Shown: positions 1 to 8,889, counted from the stretch's first letter. The stretch is 64,000 bases of DNA from Flavimaricola sp. (GCA_020629175.1 JAHDDU010000006.1:44625-108624); one strand, 5' to 3'. Notes: generated by a model not told the origin, from the letters alone. Made by a program: numbers and translations.

Positions 1-1344
1 AAAGCCAAGGGTCAGTCCCGCTGCCGCCCCAACCCGCGTGGCCCCGCGCCAGAAAATCGCCCCCAGCATCGCGGGCAGCACCTGCGCCACCCCGGCAAAA
101 GAAATCAGCCCCATCGCCGCCAACGCTGCCCCGCCACCCGAGAAGCTGTAGTAGACATAGCCCAGCGCCATCACTCCAGCGATGGACAAGCGACGCGACA
201 GGATCACGAGGTTACGCACATCGCCCGACATCACCGCCCCCTCAGTGCGTGAGCGTAGCCAGATCGGCACCACGATGTGGTTGGAGACCATGGTGGCCAG
301 CGCAATCGTCGCCACAATCACCATGGACGTGGCCGACGAGAACCCACCAAGGAATGCCAGCGTCGCCAACCCTTCGCGCCCTTGGCTGAGCGGGACGGTC
401 AACACAAAGAGGTCCGGGTTCGATCCAGCTGGCAGAACGTCGAGGCCCACAACCGCAATGGGCACCACAAACAGGCTCATCGCCATGAGGTACAGTGGAA
501 AGGCCCAGCTTGCCGTGGCCAGATGCCCCTCGTTGTCGTTTTCCACAACCATCACCTGAAACATCCGCGGCAGACACAGGAATGCAGCGGCGGCAAGGAA
601 CGTTAGCCCCATCCAGCGGCCAGGGCTCTGATCCCATTTGGCAATGTCTGAGGCATCAATCCGCGACAGAGTATCCGCCACGCCGCCCCCGATGCCCCAC
701 ACGACAAAGATGCCCACGGCAAGCAATGCAACCAGCTTAACGATCGCTTCCACCGCCACGGCCAGCACCACACCGTGATGCCGTTCGTTTGCATCAAGGT
801 TGCGAGTCCCAAACAGTACCGTGAACACGGCGAGGCCGATGGCAGAGAGCAGGGCAACGCGGCTCAGATCGGCCTCTCCCCACACCCGTCCGCCCTCGGC
901 TGCGAACACCCCAAAACTCAAGGTGACCGACTGCAATTGCAGCGCGATATAAGGCGTCACGCCAACCACGCAGAGCAGCGTGACGATGCCGCCCAGCGCC
1001 GGTGACTTGCCGAAACGCGAAGAGATGAGGTCCGCAATAGACGTCACGCGTTGTGCCCGCCCCACCCGCACGAGCTTGCGCAGGATCCACCACCAGCCCA
1101 CCATGATCAGCGAAGGGCCAAGGTAGATCGTCAGATACTCGAGCCCTGACCGCGCCGCATAGCCAACAGCGCCGTAAAACGTCCATGCCGTGCAATAGAT
1201 AGATAGCGACAGGGTGTAGATGGCGGGCGAACGGAGCCAATTGTCCTGCCCCCGGCTCGCGCGGCGCTCGGCTGCAAAAGCCACGATAAACAGAAATGCC
1301 ACGTAAAGCAGCGACACGATAACGAGGACATTGAACGCCAGCAT
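1..1344 (-). CDS. Sensor histidine kinase with N-terminal sodium:solute symporter (SSS) domain, CbrA/CrbS type, partial
   Basis: Only the N-terminal 448 codons lie in the window; the gene runs off the left edge. The translation is a polytopic membrane protein with about a dozen hydrophobic segments. Its motif at residues 45-58 (SLSIYCTAWTFYGA), followed by GLEYLTIYLGP and TSIADLISSRFGKS, is what I associate with the SSS domain fused to histidine kinases of the CbrA/CrbS group. PAS, HisKA and HATPase domains would then follow outside the window. The ATG at 1344 shares one base with the stop of the small gene before it (TGATG). A lone receiver protein lies two genes upstream in the same operon, which supports the two-component reading. 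CrbS-type kinases control acetyl-CoA synthetase in other proteobacteria, and acs lies 7.5 kb away. A plain SSS permease is the alternative, because the kinase half cannot be seen. Confidence 0.75.
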   Translation of the reverse strand, partial: MLAFNVLVIVSLLYVAFLFIVAFAAERRASRGQDNWLRSPAIYTLSLSIYCTAWTFYGAVGYAARSGLEYLTIYLGPSLIMVGWWWILRKLVRVGRAQRVTSIADLISSRFGKSPALGGIVTLLCVVGVTPYIALQLQSVTLSFGVFAAEGGRVWGEADLSRVALLSAIGLAVFTVLFGTRNLDANERHHGVVLAVAVEAIVKLVALLAVGIFVVWGIGGGVADTLSRIDASDIAKWDQSPGRWMGLTFLAAAAFLCLPRMFQVMVVENDNEGHLATASWAFPLYLMAMSLFVVPIAVVGLDVLPAGSNPDLFVLTVPLSQGREGLATLAFLGGFSSATSMVIVATIALATMVSNHIVVPIWLRSRTEGAVMSGDVRNLVILSRRLSIAGVMALGYVYYSFSGGGAALAAMGLISFAGVAQVLPAMLGAIFWRGATRVGAAAGLTLGF

Positions 1345-1604
1345 CAGCCCGGCTCGGTCGGCGGCGGTGTGTTATCTTCGGGTCGCAGGAACCGGACGAG
1401 CAAAGCGCACAGCACGACAAGCATGGTCCAGACGCTGAACATGTAAATGAGCGCCGTGGCATTGCTTTGCCCTTCCGCCCCACGCGGCCACAATAGCGGG
1501 ATCATCCATAGCAACGCCCCCAGCACCGGAAGCATCCGCAGCCCGTCGCGCAAGCGGCGCTGGCGGTAGCGCGTCTTAGCCAGAAAAACGGGCGGCTGCG
1601 CCAT
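1344..1604 (-). CDS. Small two-helix inner-membrane protein of unknown function
   Basis: This 86-residue protein has two hydrophobic segments, about residues 24-40 and 50-72. They are flanked by a basic N-terminus (KTRYRQRRLR) and a proline-rich tail, so both ends probably face the cytoplasm. I do not recognise the family. Its start overlaps the stop of the receiver gene (TAATG) and its stop overlaps the start of the SSS-kinase gene (TGATG), so the three are almost certainly translated as one unit. By position it could be an accessory subunit of the SSS sensor, as small membrane proteins accompany some SSS permeases. That is inference. Confidence 0.7.
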   Translation of the reverse strand: MAQPPVFLAKTRYRQRRLRDGLRMLPVLGALLWMIPLLWPRGAEGQSNATALIYMFSVWTMLVVLCALLVRFLRPEDNTPPPTEPG

Positions 1605-1972
1605 TACGCGCCCACCAAGGCACGCACGTTCTCAAGCACTTCAGCATTCGAGAATGGCTTGGTCATAAAATGCGTGGCCCCTAACTGCATCGCCATTTCG
1701 CGATCCTTGGCCTGCCCGCGCGCGGTCAGCATCATGACGGGGATGTCCTTGGTCGCCGCATTGCCCCGCAGGTCTTGCAGGATGTCAAACCCGGACCGGC
1801 CCGGCAGCATCACGTCCAATATCACCAGATCAGGTGGTAGTTTGCGCACGCGCTCCGCGGCGGTTTCACCATCTTCATGGGTGTGCACCGTCCAGCCATC
1901 TCGCGTCAGAATGAAACTGATGGCTTCGATGATGTTCGGCTCATCCTCGATCAACAAAACCCGTCTGGCCAC
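1604..1972 (-). CDS. Single-domain response regulator (receiver only)
   Basis: This is a 122-residue CheY-like receiver with no output domain. The acidic pocket is at residues 9-11, the phospho-acceptor Asp is about residue 53 (LVILDVMLPG), the switch Thr is at 83 (MMLTARG) and the conserved Lys is at 105 (MTKPF). I chose the GTG at 1972 because GGGAGG sits five bases before it and the motif order then matches the family from residue 4. A GTG at 1993 would add seven residues without a clear ribosome site. It is first in the operon with the small membrane protein and the SSS-type kinase, so it is probably that kinase's partner. It would act by protein contact, not by binding DNA. Confidence 0.85.
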   Translation of the reverse strand: MARRVLLIEDEPNIIEAISFILTRDGWTVHTHEDGETAAERVRKLPPDLVILDVMLPGRSGFDILQDLRGNAATKDIPVMMLTARGQAKDREMAMQLGATHFMTKPFSNAEVLENVRALVGA

Positions 1973-2041
1973 GTCGCCCTCCCAAGCAACCACGCGCTCC
2001 CCCGCGCTCGAACGAGACTATCCTCGCTCTGCGATCGTCTG

Positions 2042-3274
2042 TCAAAGTCTGATCTCGTCCCGGCGAGCGGCACACTCCTGCACCGGGCAACCCCCGCAGC
2101 CCGGCCCGACGACATGGGGCAGCTGGGTTGGCGCGTCCGCCACGACGAGCATGGCCGATTGCATGAGTGGCACAGCATCATAGCCAACCGGCCCATAAGG
2201 GGTAGCACATGCATAAGCCGTCAGTCGCGGTGCTTCGGCAGTGGGCAGAGAGACCACCCGGCGCAACGGTCGGCCCGGCTGACTAAGCGCCTCAAACACG
2301 GGCCAAAGTGGGCAGGCCCCACCGGCCCTTGGAACGGCCAGACCATCGATGGGTTTGAGGTAAACGATTGCACCCGCCGCATCGCAGATAACCATCCCGA
2401 TATCCGGATGTCCTACTCCGGACGGCAGCTGTGCCAAACGCCGCATCGCCGCCACCATCGGCACAGAAAATTCCGCGGCAAGAGCCGCCGGGTCGTATCC
2501 CGCTACTCTCGATGCTCGGTCAAACCGCTCCAAGGGCATCGCCGCCGCATCCGCCTTGTACTGCCGCAACCAGCCCTGAACCGCAGCCTTACCGCCAGCG
2601 CTAAGGCTGCTCAGATCAGCCTCTCCGCCCGCTTCGATCTCTGGCACTCTATGTCCGCAGCGGTCGAGGAAGATCGCGGCCTCCTCTGCCGGACCAACGC
2701 TCAAGCTGTCGTCGGGCCCTTCAAGGTAGGTGACCAATGCCTGACTGACCTCGGCCAATCGCAGGCTGTCCGCGTGGATGTTTTGATGAAACCGCGCCTC
2801 CCATTCCGCATCCCCCGCACCTTCCACAAGGATCGATGCAGTGGAGCGAATGGAGGTCACCGTCGACAGCACCTGATGCAACGCGCCCGAGAGAATCGGG
2901 TCATGCGCCATCCGGTCGGTCAACTCGGTAACCCGCCCCTTGAGCTCTGCAATTTGCTGGTCCTGATCGGCCATCGCTGCAGCCCAGCTTGGAAAGCCTT
3001 CGACAAAGGCTTCCGCTGTGCCCTCCGCCCCATCACGCTCTTGCAGCACCTGCAAAACCGCCGCGTCTCCCGCCCCTGTTAATCGTCCGACAGGCACCTC
3101 CAAGGCTTGCGCAACATCCGCCAAGAGAGCAGCGCCGATTCTACGGCGTCCATGCTCAATCAGGTTGAGATATGAGGCAGAAATCCCAATTGCAGACGCC
3201 AAATCCTTTTGGCTGAGCCCTTGCTCAAGTCGTCTGGCTCGAATGCGTTTGCCGGGCTGGCTGCGGTGCAGCAT
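2042..3274 (-). CDS. XRE-family transcriptional regulator, ScfR/RamB/PccR-like
   Basis: The 410-residue protein begins with a helix-turn-helix of the XRE class, about residues 9-65 (SQKDLASAIGISASYLNLIE). A helical stretch follows at about 125-185 that resembles a HisKA dimerisation helix pair, and then a long C-terminal domain. It ends with a cysteine cluster at about 393, 396 and 401 (GCGGCPVQEC). This architecture fits the short-chain fatty acyl-CoA regulators (ScfR: RamB, PccR, MccR), which control acetate or propionate assimilation genes. The gene is divergent from the ABC-acs block. A perfect TTTGCAAA palindrome, the core of ScfR sites as I recall them, lies in the shared intergenic region. 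The regulated genes are therefore probably the transporter, acs and itself; the effector is not visible. Confidence 0.8.
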   Translation of the reverse strand: MLHRSQPGKRIRARRLEQGLSQKDLASAIGISASYLNLIEHGRRRIGAALLADVAQALEVPVGRLTGAGDAAVLQVLQERDGAEGTAEAFVEGFPSWAAAMADQDQQIAELKGRVTELTDRMAHDPILSGALHQVLSTVTSIRSTASILVEGAGDAEWEARFHQNIHADSLRLAEVSQALVTYLEGPDDSLSVGPAEEAAIFLDRCGHRVPEIEAGGEADLSSLSAGGKAAVQGWLRQYKADAAAMPLERFDRASRVAGYDPAALAAEFSVPMVAAMRRLAQLPSGVGHPDIGMVICDAAGAIVYLKPIDGLAVPRAGGACPLWPVFEALSQPGRPLRRVVSLPTAEAPRLTAYACATPYGPVGYDAVPLMQSAMLVVADAPTQLPHVVGPGCGGCPVQECAARRDEIRL

Positions 3275-3493
3275 CTTATTTCTGCCTTATTCTTTGGTGC
3301 CTTCTGCATGTGCGAGAAAGTAAATTTACAAAGACATTTGCGATTTTTGCAAATTATTTGACAGAAATGTCGTTACGTCACAACCCCCTGTTGCGAAACT
3401 TTGTAACCCGCGACGATAGTTGCGCAGCACTGGAAAAAGTGCGCGCCCGGCGTGCGAGGAGGCACAAGGGCGATCCACCAAAGGGAGAAATAA
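3275..3493. promoter_or_regulatory. Divergent control region with a TTTGCAAA palindrome
   Basis: This 219-bp region separates the ScfR-like regulator from the ABC transporter. It contains a perfect 8-bp palindrome TTTGCAAA at 3346-3353, a half-match TTTGCGAT at 3337-3344 and a TTGACA at 3358-3363 that could be a -35 box. No good -10 follows at 16-18 bp. An operator just upstream of a promoter lacking a strong -10 would suit an activator. ScfR regulators are reported to bind TTTGCAAA-type elements, which is recalled family knowledge. The AGGGAG ribosome site of the binding-protein gene lies just before its ATG. Confidence 0.5.
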
Positions 3494-4846
3494 ATGTCCA
3501 GATCACGTTTTACACGTCGTGGCGTTCTTAAGACAGGTGCCATCGGTGGCGCGGGCCTTGCCCTGCCAACGTACCTGCGCGCTGACGGCCACTCCGGTTT
3601 CACCAATGCGCCAACCGGCGACACGGTGAAAATCGGTTTCAACGTGCCACAAACCGGCCCCTACGCCGAAGAAGGCCTCGACGAGCTGCGCGCGCAGGAG
3701 CTCGCGGTTGAGCACATCAACGGCGAAGGCGACGGCGGCATGCTCGCCACCTTCTCCGAGCAGAACCTCGACGGCACAGGTATCCTTGGCAAGAAGGTTG
3801 AGTTCGTCACAGGTGACACACAGACCAAATCAGACGTGGCCCGCGCCTCTGCCCAGCAGATGATCGAGCGCGAAGGCGTCATCATGGTCAACGGTGGTTC
3901 GTCCTCCGGTGTGGCCGTTGCTGTGCAGGCGCTCTGCCAAGAGGCTGGCGTTATCTTCATGGCCGGTCTGACCCACTCCAACGACACAACCGGTAAAGAC
4001 CGCAAGGCCAACGGTTTCCGTCACTTCTTCAACAGCTACATGTCCGGTGCCGCCCTGGCCCCCGTGCTCGAAGGTGCCTACGGCAACCAGCGCCGCGCGT
4101 ATCACCTGACTGCGGACTACAACTGGGGCTACACAACTCAGGAAGCCGTTCAGACATCGACAGAGGCCATGGGCTGGGAAACTGTTGAAACCGTGCTGAC
4201 ACCTGTGGGTGCCGGTGACTTCAACAGCTACATCACACCCGTTCTGAACTCGGGCGCTGACGTGCTCGTGCTCAACCACTACGGTGGGGACATGGTGAAC
4301 TCGCTGTCGCAGGCCATTCAGGCCGGTATCCGCGACCGCATGGTCGATGGCACACAGATGGAAATCGTTGTTCCACTGTACTCCGAGCTGATGGCCGCTG
4401 GTGCGGGCTCCAACATCGAAGGCGTGTTCGGTTCCATGAACTGGAACTGGCAGCTTGAGGATGCAGGCACAGCCGCCTTCACACGCTCCTTCGGCGAAAA
4501 GTACGGTCGTCCACCATCGAACGCCGCGCACACATGCTACGTGCAGACACTGCTCTACGCAGATGCCGTAACACGCGCAGGCTCGTTCAACCCATGTGCA
4601 GTTGTCGAAGCGCTCGAAGACTTCGAATTCGACGGCATGGGCAACGGCGCGACAACCTACCGTGGCGCAGATCACCAGTGCTTTAAGGACGTGCTTGTTG
4701 TGAAGGGTAAAGAAAACCCAACCAACCAGTACGACACCCTTGAGATCGTGGAAGTTACACCACGTGCACAGGTTGAGTACGCAGCAGATCACCCCTCCTT
4801 CGGCGGTGCTGATGCAACACTGGGCAGCTGTAACCCCGGCGCCTAA
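3494..4846 (+). CDS. ABC transporter periplasmic substrate-binding protein (Liv/Urt/Fmd type)
   Basis: This is a 450-residue periplasmic binding protein of the branched-chain amino acid/urea/amide superfamily. The N-terminus has a twin-arginine type signal (FTRRGVLKTG, residues 6-15) followed by an Ala/Gly-rich stretch, with cleavage likely near residue 30. The mature part opens with the typical VKIGFNVPQTGPYAEEG strand and contains NGGSSSGVAVAVQALCQEAG. It is the first gene of the transporter operon and has a good AGGGAG site. A stem-loop separates it from the permease, which suits the usual excess of binding protein over membrane parts. The substrate cannot be read from sequence. The downstream acs and the upstream ScfR-like regulator suggest a short-chain acid or amide rather than leucine, but this is inference. 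Confidence 0.85.
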   Translation: MSRSRFTRRGVLKTGAIGGAGLALPTYLRADGHSGFTNAPTGDTVKIGFNVPQTGPYAEEGLDELRAQELAVEHINGEGDGGMLATFSEQNLDGTGILGKKVEFVTGDTQTKSDVARASAQQMIEREGVIMVNGGSSSGVAVAVQALCQEAGVIFMAGLTHSNDTTGKDRKANGFRHFFNSYMSGAALAPVLEGAYGNQRRAYHLTADYNWGYTTQEAVQTSTEAMGWETVETVLTPVGAGDFNSYITPVLNSGADVLVLNHYGGDMVNSLSQAIQAGIRDRMVDGTQMEIVVPLYSELMAAGAGSNIEGVFGSMNWNWQLEDAGTAAFTRSFGEKYGRPPSNAAHTCYVQTLLYADAVTRAGSFNPCAVVEALEDFEFDGMGNGATTYRGADHQCFKDVLVVKGKENPTNQYDTLEIVEVTPRAQVEYAADHPSFGGADATLGSCNPGA

Positions 4847-4868
4847 GCCACTGATCCAAAATCAAGAT

Positions 4869-4892
4869 GGCGTCCCCTTCCTTGGGGGCGCC
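4869..4892 (+). promoter_or_regulatory. Intercistronic stem-loop after the binding-protein gene
   Basis: GGCGTCCCC pairs with GGGGGCGCC (nine pairs including one G-U) around the six-base loop TTCCTT. No T-tract follows, so it is better read as an mRNA-protecting or attenuating hairpin between the binding protein and the permease than as a full terminator. Confidence 0.6.
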
Positions 4893-4942
4893 AGTCCCAC
4901 GCTGCCGCGGTCTGCGGCCCATGAACTCTTAGGGGCACGAGC

Positions 4943-6061
4943 ATGGAAGAGATCCTCCAACAAGTTATCAACGGCCTTGATCGCGGCTCAGCCTATGCGC
5001 TGATTGCCCTCGGCCTCACCCTCATTTTCGGCACGCTCGGCGTGGTCAACTTTGCCCATGGTGCATTGTTCATGATCGGTGCCTTCGTCGCTGTTCTGGT
5101 CAGTGACCTGCTCGGCGACATCCGCGAGCTGGGCAGTGCTGATGATTTCTTCAAGCTTGTGCAAGTGGTGGAGGACCCCACCCAAACCGACTTCTTAGGC
5201 AGGCCGCTATCGGTCGAAACCTCCTATTGGGTTGTCTGGTTTGGTGAGAACTTCGGCAATTGGCTAAGCGACTGGTCCGTGCCAATCGCTGTGCTGATCT
5301 CCATCCCGATCATGATCTTCATCGGTTGGGCGATGGAACGCGGCCTCATCCGCCACTTCTACCACCGCCCCCACGCGGACCAGATCCTTGTGACCTTTGG
5401 CCTCGCCATCGTGCTCGGCGACTTGATCCGCGCCATGTACGGCGCAAACCCGATCCAGACGGCGATGCCAGAGTCCCTCAGCGGCCCCGTCGATCTGGGC
5501 GTGTTCCTGGGATATGACGTGGGCACGATCACCTACAGCTCCTGGCGGATCGTCTATTTCTTCTTCTCGATGACCATCATCGCCGGTGTCTTTGCCTTCT
5601 TGCAGTTCACCACCTTCGGCATGGTCGTTCGCGCCGGCATGGCAGACCGCGAAACGGTGGGCCTCTTGGGCATCAACATCAACAAATACTTTACGTTGAT
5701 GTTCGGCCTTGCCGCAGCGGTCGCCGGGGTCGCCGGCGTGATGTTCGCACCCATTCAGGCGCCCAGCTACAACCTCGGGATGGAGTACCTCGTCCCCTGC
5801 TTTGTGGTGGTCGTCGTCGGCGGTATGGGGTCCCTGCCCGGCGCTGTGCTGGCGGGCTTCCTTCTGGGCATCGTACAGAGCTTTGCCTCGCTGCCCACAT
5901 GGAAGACGTCGCTGGTCGAACGTCTCGGCCTTGATGACGGCAACCTCATCGCCAACCTGATTATCGGTGTCGACCAGATTGCCATCTACCTGATCGCCAT
6001 CATCATTCTGCTTACCCGTCCACGTGGCCTTTTGGGTCGCAAGGGCGTCATGGAGGACTGA
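4943..6061 (+). CDS. ABC transporter permease, LivH type
   Basis: This 372-residue inner-membrane permease opens with EEILQQVINGLDRGSAYALIALGLTLIFGTLGVVNFAHGALFMIGAFVA-like sequence, characteristic of the LivH/UrtB branch. Around ten hydrophobic segments are visible. An insert of about 60 polar residues after the second segment (DIRELGSADDFFKLVQV and following) is longer than in textbook LivH. That insert also occurs in some urea/amide-type permeases, as I recall. It is separated from the next gene by only 3 bp. It should pair with the LivM-like permease to form the channel of the importer. Confidence 0.85.
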   Translation: MEEILQQVINGLDRGSAYALIALGLTLIFGTLGVVNFAHGALFMIGAFVAVLVSDLLGDIRELGSADDFFKLVQVVEDPTQTDFLGRPLSVETSYWVVWFGENFGNWLSDWSVPIAVLISIPIMIFIGWAMERGLIRHFYHRPHADQILVTFGLAIVLGDLIRAMYGANPIQTAMPESLSGPVDLGVFLGYDVGTITYSSWRIVYFFFSMTIIAGVFAFLQFTTFGMVVRAGMADRETVGLLGININKYFTLMFGLAAAVAGVAGVMFAPIQAPSYNLGMEYLVPCFVVVVVGGMGSLPGAVLAGFLLGIVQSFASLPTWKTSLVERLGLDDGNLIANLIIGVDQIAIYLIAIIILLTRPRGLLGRKGVMED

Positions 6062-6064
6062 CCC

Positions 6065-7258
6065 ATGCTGGGACTGAACAAAAAAGACTTCAGCCTGCTG
6101 CTCTTCGTCGCCTTCCTGGCGATCGCAGCCCCCTTCCTGCTGAACCCCTTCCCCGCCAGCAGCTCTCTGAGCTTTCTGAACGCGGGCTACCCGGCGCTGA
6201 TGCAGCTCTTCGCAATCTTTGCCATCGTGCTGATCGGGTTCAACATCCTGTTTGGCCTTACCGGCTACCTTTCCTTCGGGCACGCAGCCTTTATCGGGAT
6301 TGGCAGCTACACGGCGATGTGGATGTACAAACTTCTGAACTTCAACGTGATCATCGCAATCCCCATGGCCATGCTGGTCACAGGTATCTTCGCGCTGCTC
6401 ATTGGTTGGATCTCGTTGCGGCGGACGGGGATCTACTTCTCGATCCTGACGCTGGCTTTCGCCGAGATGGCCTACCGGCTGAGCTACTCGGTTTTGACAC
6501 CGATCACGGGTGGCGAGACAAACCTCTCCCCCGATCCGGTCAACGATCCGATGGTCCTCAAAAGCGAAGGCGGTCTCACCGTTCCCCACCTCTTCGGCTT
6601 TGACCTCAACGCCAAAACAACGTGGGAGGTCGGCAGCTGGTCCTTTACCTTCGAGGCGGGCTACTACCTCTGCGCGCTGATCCTGATCATCAGCTTTTAC
6701 ATCGCGATCCGCATCTTCCGCTCGCCCTTTGGCATGATGCTGCGCGCGATCAAATCCAACAATCAGCGGATGAGCTACACGGGCCTCAACACCAAACCCT
6801 ATATGCTGGCAGCCTTCGTCATCTCTGGCGTCTATGCCGGTCTGGCAGGCGGCCTGCTGGTGGCCATGGACGCACAAGCCGGGGCCGAACGCATGTTCTG
6901 GACCGAAAGCGGGACCATCGTGATCATGGCGATCCTTGGCGGCGTGGGCACCCTTTTGGGCCCAATCCTCGGTGCAGGCGCGATCAAGTATATGGAGAAA
7001 ATTCTCTCCTCGATCTCTGAGTCCCAACTGCACACATGGCTGGGCATTCTGCCCGACTGGCTCGAAGATGCGATGGTCTACATCCTCGCGAACTTCTTTG
7101 TCGGCCATGCCTGGCACCTGACCCTTGGGCTCGTGTTCATGCTCGTCGTGATCTTTGTGCCCGGTGGTCTGGTGGAGCTTGGCCAGCGGATCGGCAACCG
7201 CTTCCGTCGGAAAAAGCCTGACACCGCCCCGAGTGGCGAAACCACACCCGCAGAATAA
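6065..7258 (+). CDS. ABC transporter permease, LivM type
   Basis: This is a 397-residue membrane protein of the LivM/UrtC branch. The recognisable core is [25 protein letters not shown], about residues 60-84. Later come the [22 protein letters not shown] coupling region and [17 protein letters not shown] soluble insert in the middle ([16 protein letters not shown] and following) is typical of the branch. The C-terminus ends in a basic tail. The gene is translationally close to livH-like (3-bp gap) and livG-like (12-bp gap with AAGGAAACG as ribosome site). Confidence 0.85.
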   Translation: MLGLNKKDFSLLLFVAFLAIAAPFLLNPFPASSSLSFLNAGYPALMQLFAIFAIVLIGFNILFGLTGYLSFGHAAFIGIGSYTAMWMYKLLNFNVIIAIPMAMLVTGIFALLIGWISLRRTGIYFSILTLAFAEMAYRLSYSVLTPITGGETNLSPDPVNDPMVLKSEGGLTVPHLFGFDLNAKTTWEVGSWSFTFEAGYYLCALILIISFYIAIRIFRSPFGMMLRAIKSNNQRMSYTGLNTKPYMLAAFVISGVYAGLAGGLLVAMDAQAGAERMFWTESGTIVIMAILGGVGTLLGPILGAGAIKYMEKILSSISESQLHTWLGILPDWLEDAMVYILANFFVGHAWHLTLGLVFMLVVIFVPGGLVELGQRIGNRFRRKKPDTAPSGETTPAE

Positions 7259-7270
7259 GGAAACGAAACG

Positions 7271-8029
7271 ATGGGTATCCTTGAAGTCAAAGGTGTGAAC
7301 AAACGCTTCGGCGGTCTGCAAGCGCTGGGGGACGTGAACCTCAGCGTCGAGGAAAACACTGTCCACGCCATCATCGGCCCGAACGGGGCTGGCAAATCGA
7401 CGCTGCTCAATTGCTTCGTCGGCAAACTGATCCCCGATAGTGGCTCGGTCATGTTTGACGGCCAATCGGTTCTGGGGCGCAAACCCTATGAGATCAACCA
7501 AATGGGCATCAGCCGGGTGTTTCAAACGCCCGAGATCTTTACAGATCTCACCGTGCTCGAAAACGTGATGATCCCCTGCTTTGCCAAACGCGACGGCGCG
7601 TTCCGCATGCACGCGATTGAACATGTGGGCAGTGAAGCCGCAATCCGGGAGCAGGCCGAACAGATGCTTGATGACGTCAGCATGCTGGACAAACGGCACA
7701 TGGACGCCTCATCCCTCTCACGCGGTGACAAGCGGCGGCTCGAGATGGCGATGTGTCTGGTGCAGGACCCCAAGCTGTTGCTTTTGGATGAACCGACCGC
7801 TGGCATGGCACGGGCCGACACCAACAACACGATCGACCTGCTCAAAGAGATCAAGGACAAGCGAGACATCACCATGGCCATTATTGAGCATGACATGCAT
7901 GTGGTGTTTTCCATGGCCGAGCGGATCACAGTATTGGCCCAGGGCACGCCCCTTGTTGAGGACACGCCCGACAACATCAAAGGCCACCCCAAAGTCCGCG
8001 AAGCCTACCTCGGCGAAGCCCAAGTCTAA
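7271..8029 (+). CDS. ABC transporter ATPase, LivG type
   Basis: This is a 252-residue ATP-binding subunit. Walker A (GPNGAGKST) is at residues 36-44, Walker B (LLLLDEP) at 169-175, and the switch His is in IIEHDMHVV. The signature motif reads LSRGDKRR at 149-156 where the LivG family normally has LSxGQxRR: Gly-2 of the motif is kept, but Gln is replaced by Asp. The protein is otherwise full length. It energises import together with the LivF-like subunit encoded next. Confidence 0.87.
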   Translation: MGILEVKGVNKRFGGLQALGDVNLSVEENTVHAIIGPNGAGKSTLLNCFVGKLIPDSGSVMFDGQSVLGRKPYEINQMGISRVFQTPEIFTDLTVLENVMIPCFAKRDGAFRMHAIEHVGSEAAIREQAEQMLDDVSMLDKRHMDASSLSRGDKRRLEMAMCLVQDPKLLLLDEPTAGMARADTNNTIDLLKEIKDKRDITMAIIEHDMHVVFSMAERITVLAQGTPLVEDTPDNIKGHPKVREAYLGEAQV

Positions 8030-8045
8030 CGTCTGATCGGAGAGA

Positions 8046-8798
8046 ATGATGAACGCCCCGTTTAACAAAGACGTCAACAACGCCGCGACCCACCCAAAAT
8101 ACCTGAGTGTGTGGAACATCGAGGCGTATTACGGCGAAAGCTATATCGTCCAAGGCGTCAGCTTTGACATTCACGAGGGCGAAATCCTCGCTCTGTTGGG
8201 CCGCAACGGCGCGGGTAAGACCTCTACTTTGCGCACCATTGCGCGGCTGGATGACCCGGCGCTCAAATCTGGCGAAATCTGGCTCGACCACCAGCCGCTG
8301 CACAAAATGAAGAGCCACGAGGCCGCCACAGCCGGTATTCAGCTCGTCCCCGAAGACCGCCGCATCATCCCCGGCCTGACCGTGGAGGAAAATCTGAAGC
8401 TCGCGCAAATCGCGCCGCCTTTGGGCTGGTCGCTGGATCGGGTCTATGACCTCTTCCCTCGCCTCAAGGAGCGCCGCAAACAAGAGGGCGTCACTCTCTC
8501 AGGCGGCGAACAGCAGATGCTGTCCATCGCCCGCGCGCTGGTACGTGACATCAAGGTTCTACTCCTAGACGAACCTTATGAGGGCCTGGCGCCCGTCATC
8601 GTGCAAGAGATTGCCAAAACACTCGGCATCATCCGCGATCAGGGCATCACAACAGTGATCGTTGAACAAAACGCCGTGGCCGCGCTGAAGCTTGCCGACC
8701 GCGCCGTAATCCTCGACACAGGCTCTGTCGTCTATGATGGCTCCGCTGCCGAAGTGCTTGAAGACGAGGCGCTGCGCGCGCAATATCTGGCGATCTGA
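8046..8798 (+). CDS. ABC transporter ATPase, LivF type
   Basis: The protein is 250 residues, with Walker A (GRNGAGKTS) at about 52-60, an intact signature LSGGEQQ at 151-157 and Walker B (VLLLDEP) at 171-177. It ends with the LivF-like [14 protein letters not shown]. An N-terminal extension of about 20 polar residues precedes the first strand. Two ATGs in tandem (8046 and 8049) are possible starts, with a GGAGAG site upstream. It is the last transporter gene. A 91-bp gap holding an 11-bp repeat array separates it from acs. Confidence 0.87.
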   Translation: MMNAPFNKDVNNAATHPKYLSVWNIEAYYGESYIVQGVSFDIHEGEILALLGRNGAGKTSTLRTIARLDDPALKSGEIWLDHQPLHKMKSHEAATAGIQLVPEDRRIIPGLTVEENLKLAQIAPPLGWSLDRVYDLFPRLKERRKQEGVTLSGGEQQMLSIARALVRDIKVLLLDEPYEGLAPVIVQEIAKTLGIIRDQGITTVIVEQNAVAALKLADRAVILDTGSVVYDGSAAEVLEDEALRAQYLAI

Positions 8799-8824
8799 CG
8801 CCAACACCACCTGCACGTCCCATA

Positions 8825-8862
8825 TGCATGGGATGTGCATCGGATGTGCATCACTTGTGCAT
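8825..8862. repeat. 11-bp tandem repeat array, copy 1 (upstream of acs)
   Basis: TGCAT starts at 8825, 8836, 8847 and 8858, exactly 11 bp apart. The units are TGCATGGGATG, TGCATCGGATG, TGCATCACTTG and a partial TGCATC. The array ends 27 bp before the acs ATG, between livF-like and acs. A second array of the same unit lies at 48108-48151. The period is about one helical turn, so each unit would show the same face of the DNA. Confidence 0.85.
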
Positions 8863-8889
8863 CCCCCGAATTCTGCCCAAGGACCTGCC

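Noticed and set aside
3830..4792. A 320-codon minus-strand frame across the ABC binding-protein gene
   Set aside because: It is Cys/Val/His-rich antisense sequence of a clear periplasmic binding protein, so a shadow frame.
5264..7699. An 811-codon open frame on the minus strand across the permease genes
   Set aside because: It is antisense to two clear permeases and an ATPase, is rich in His/Asp/Gln as expected from reversed GC-rich codons and has no domain. It is a shadow frame.
8825..8862. CRISPR-like array
   Set aside because: Units are only 11 bp with no spacers, and no cas gene is present.
8734..8889. Possible N-terminal extension of Acs reading through the 11-bp array
   Set aside because: The added residues are Cys/His-rich repeats unlike any Acs, and a proper ribosome site precedes the ATG at 8890.
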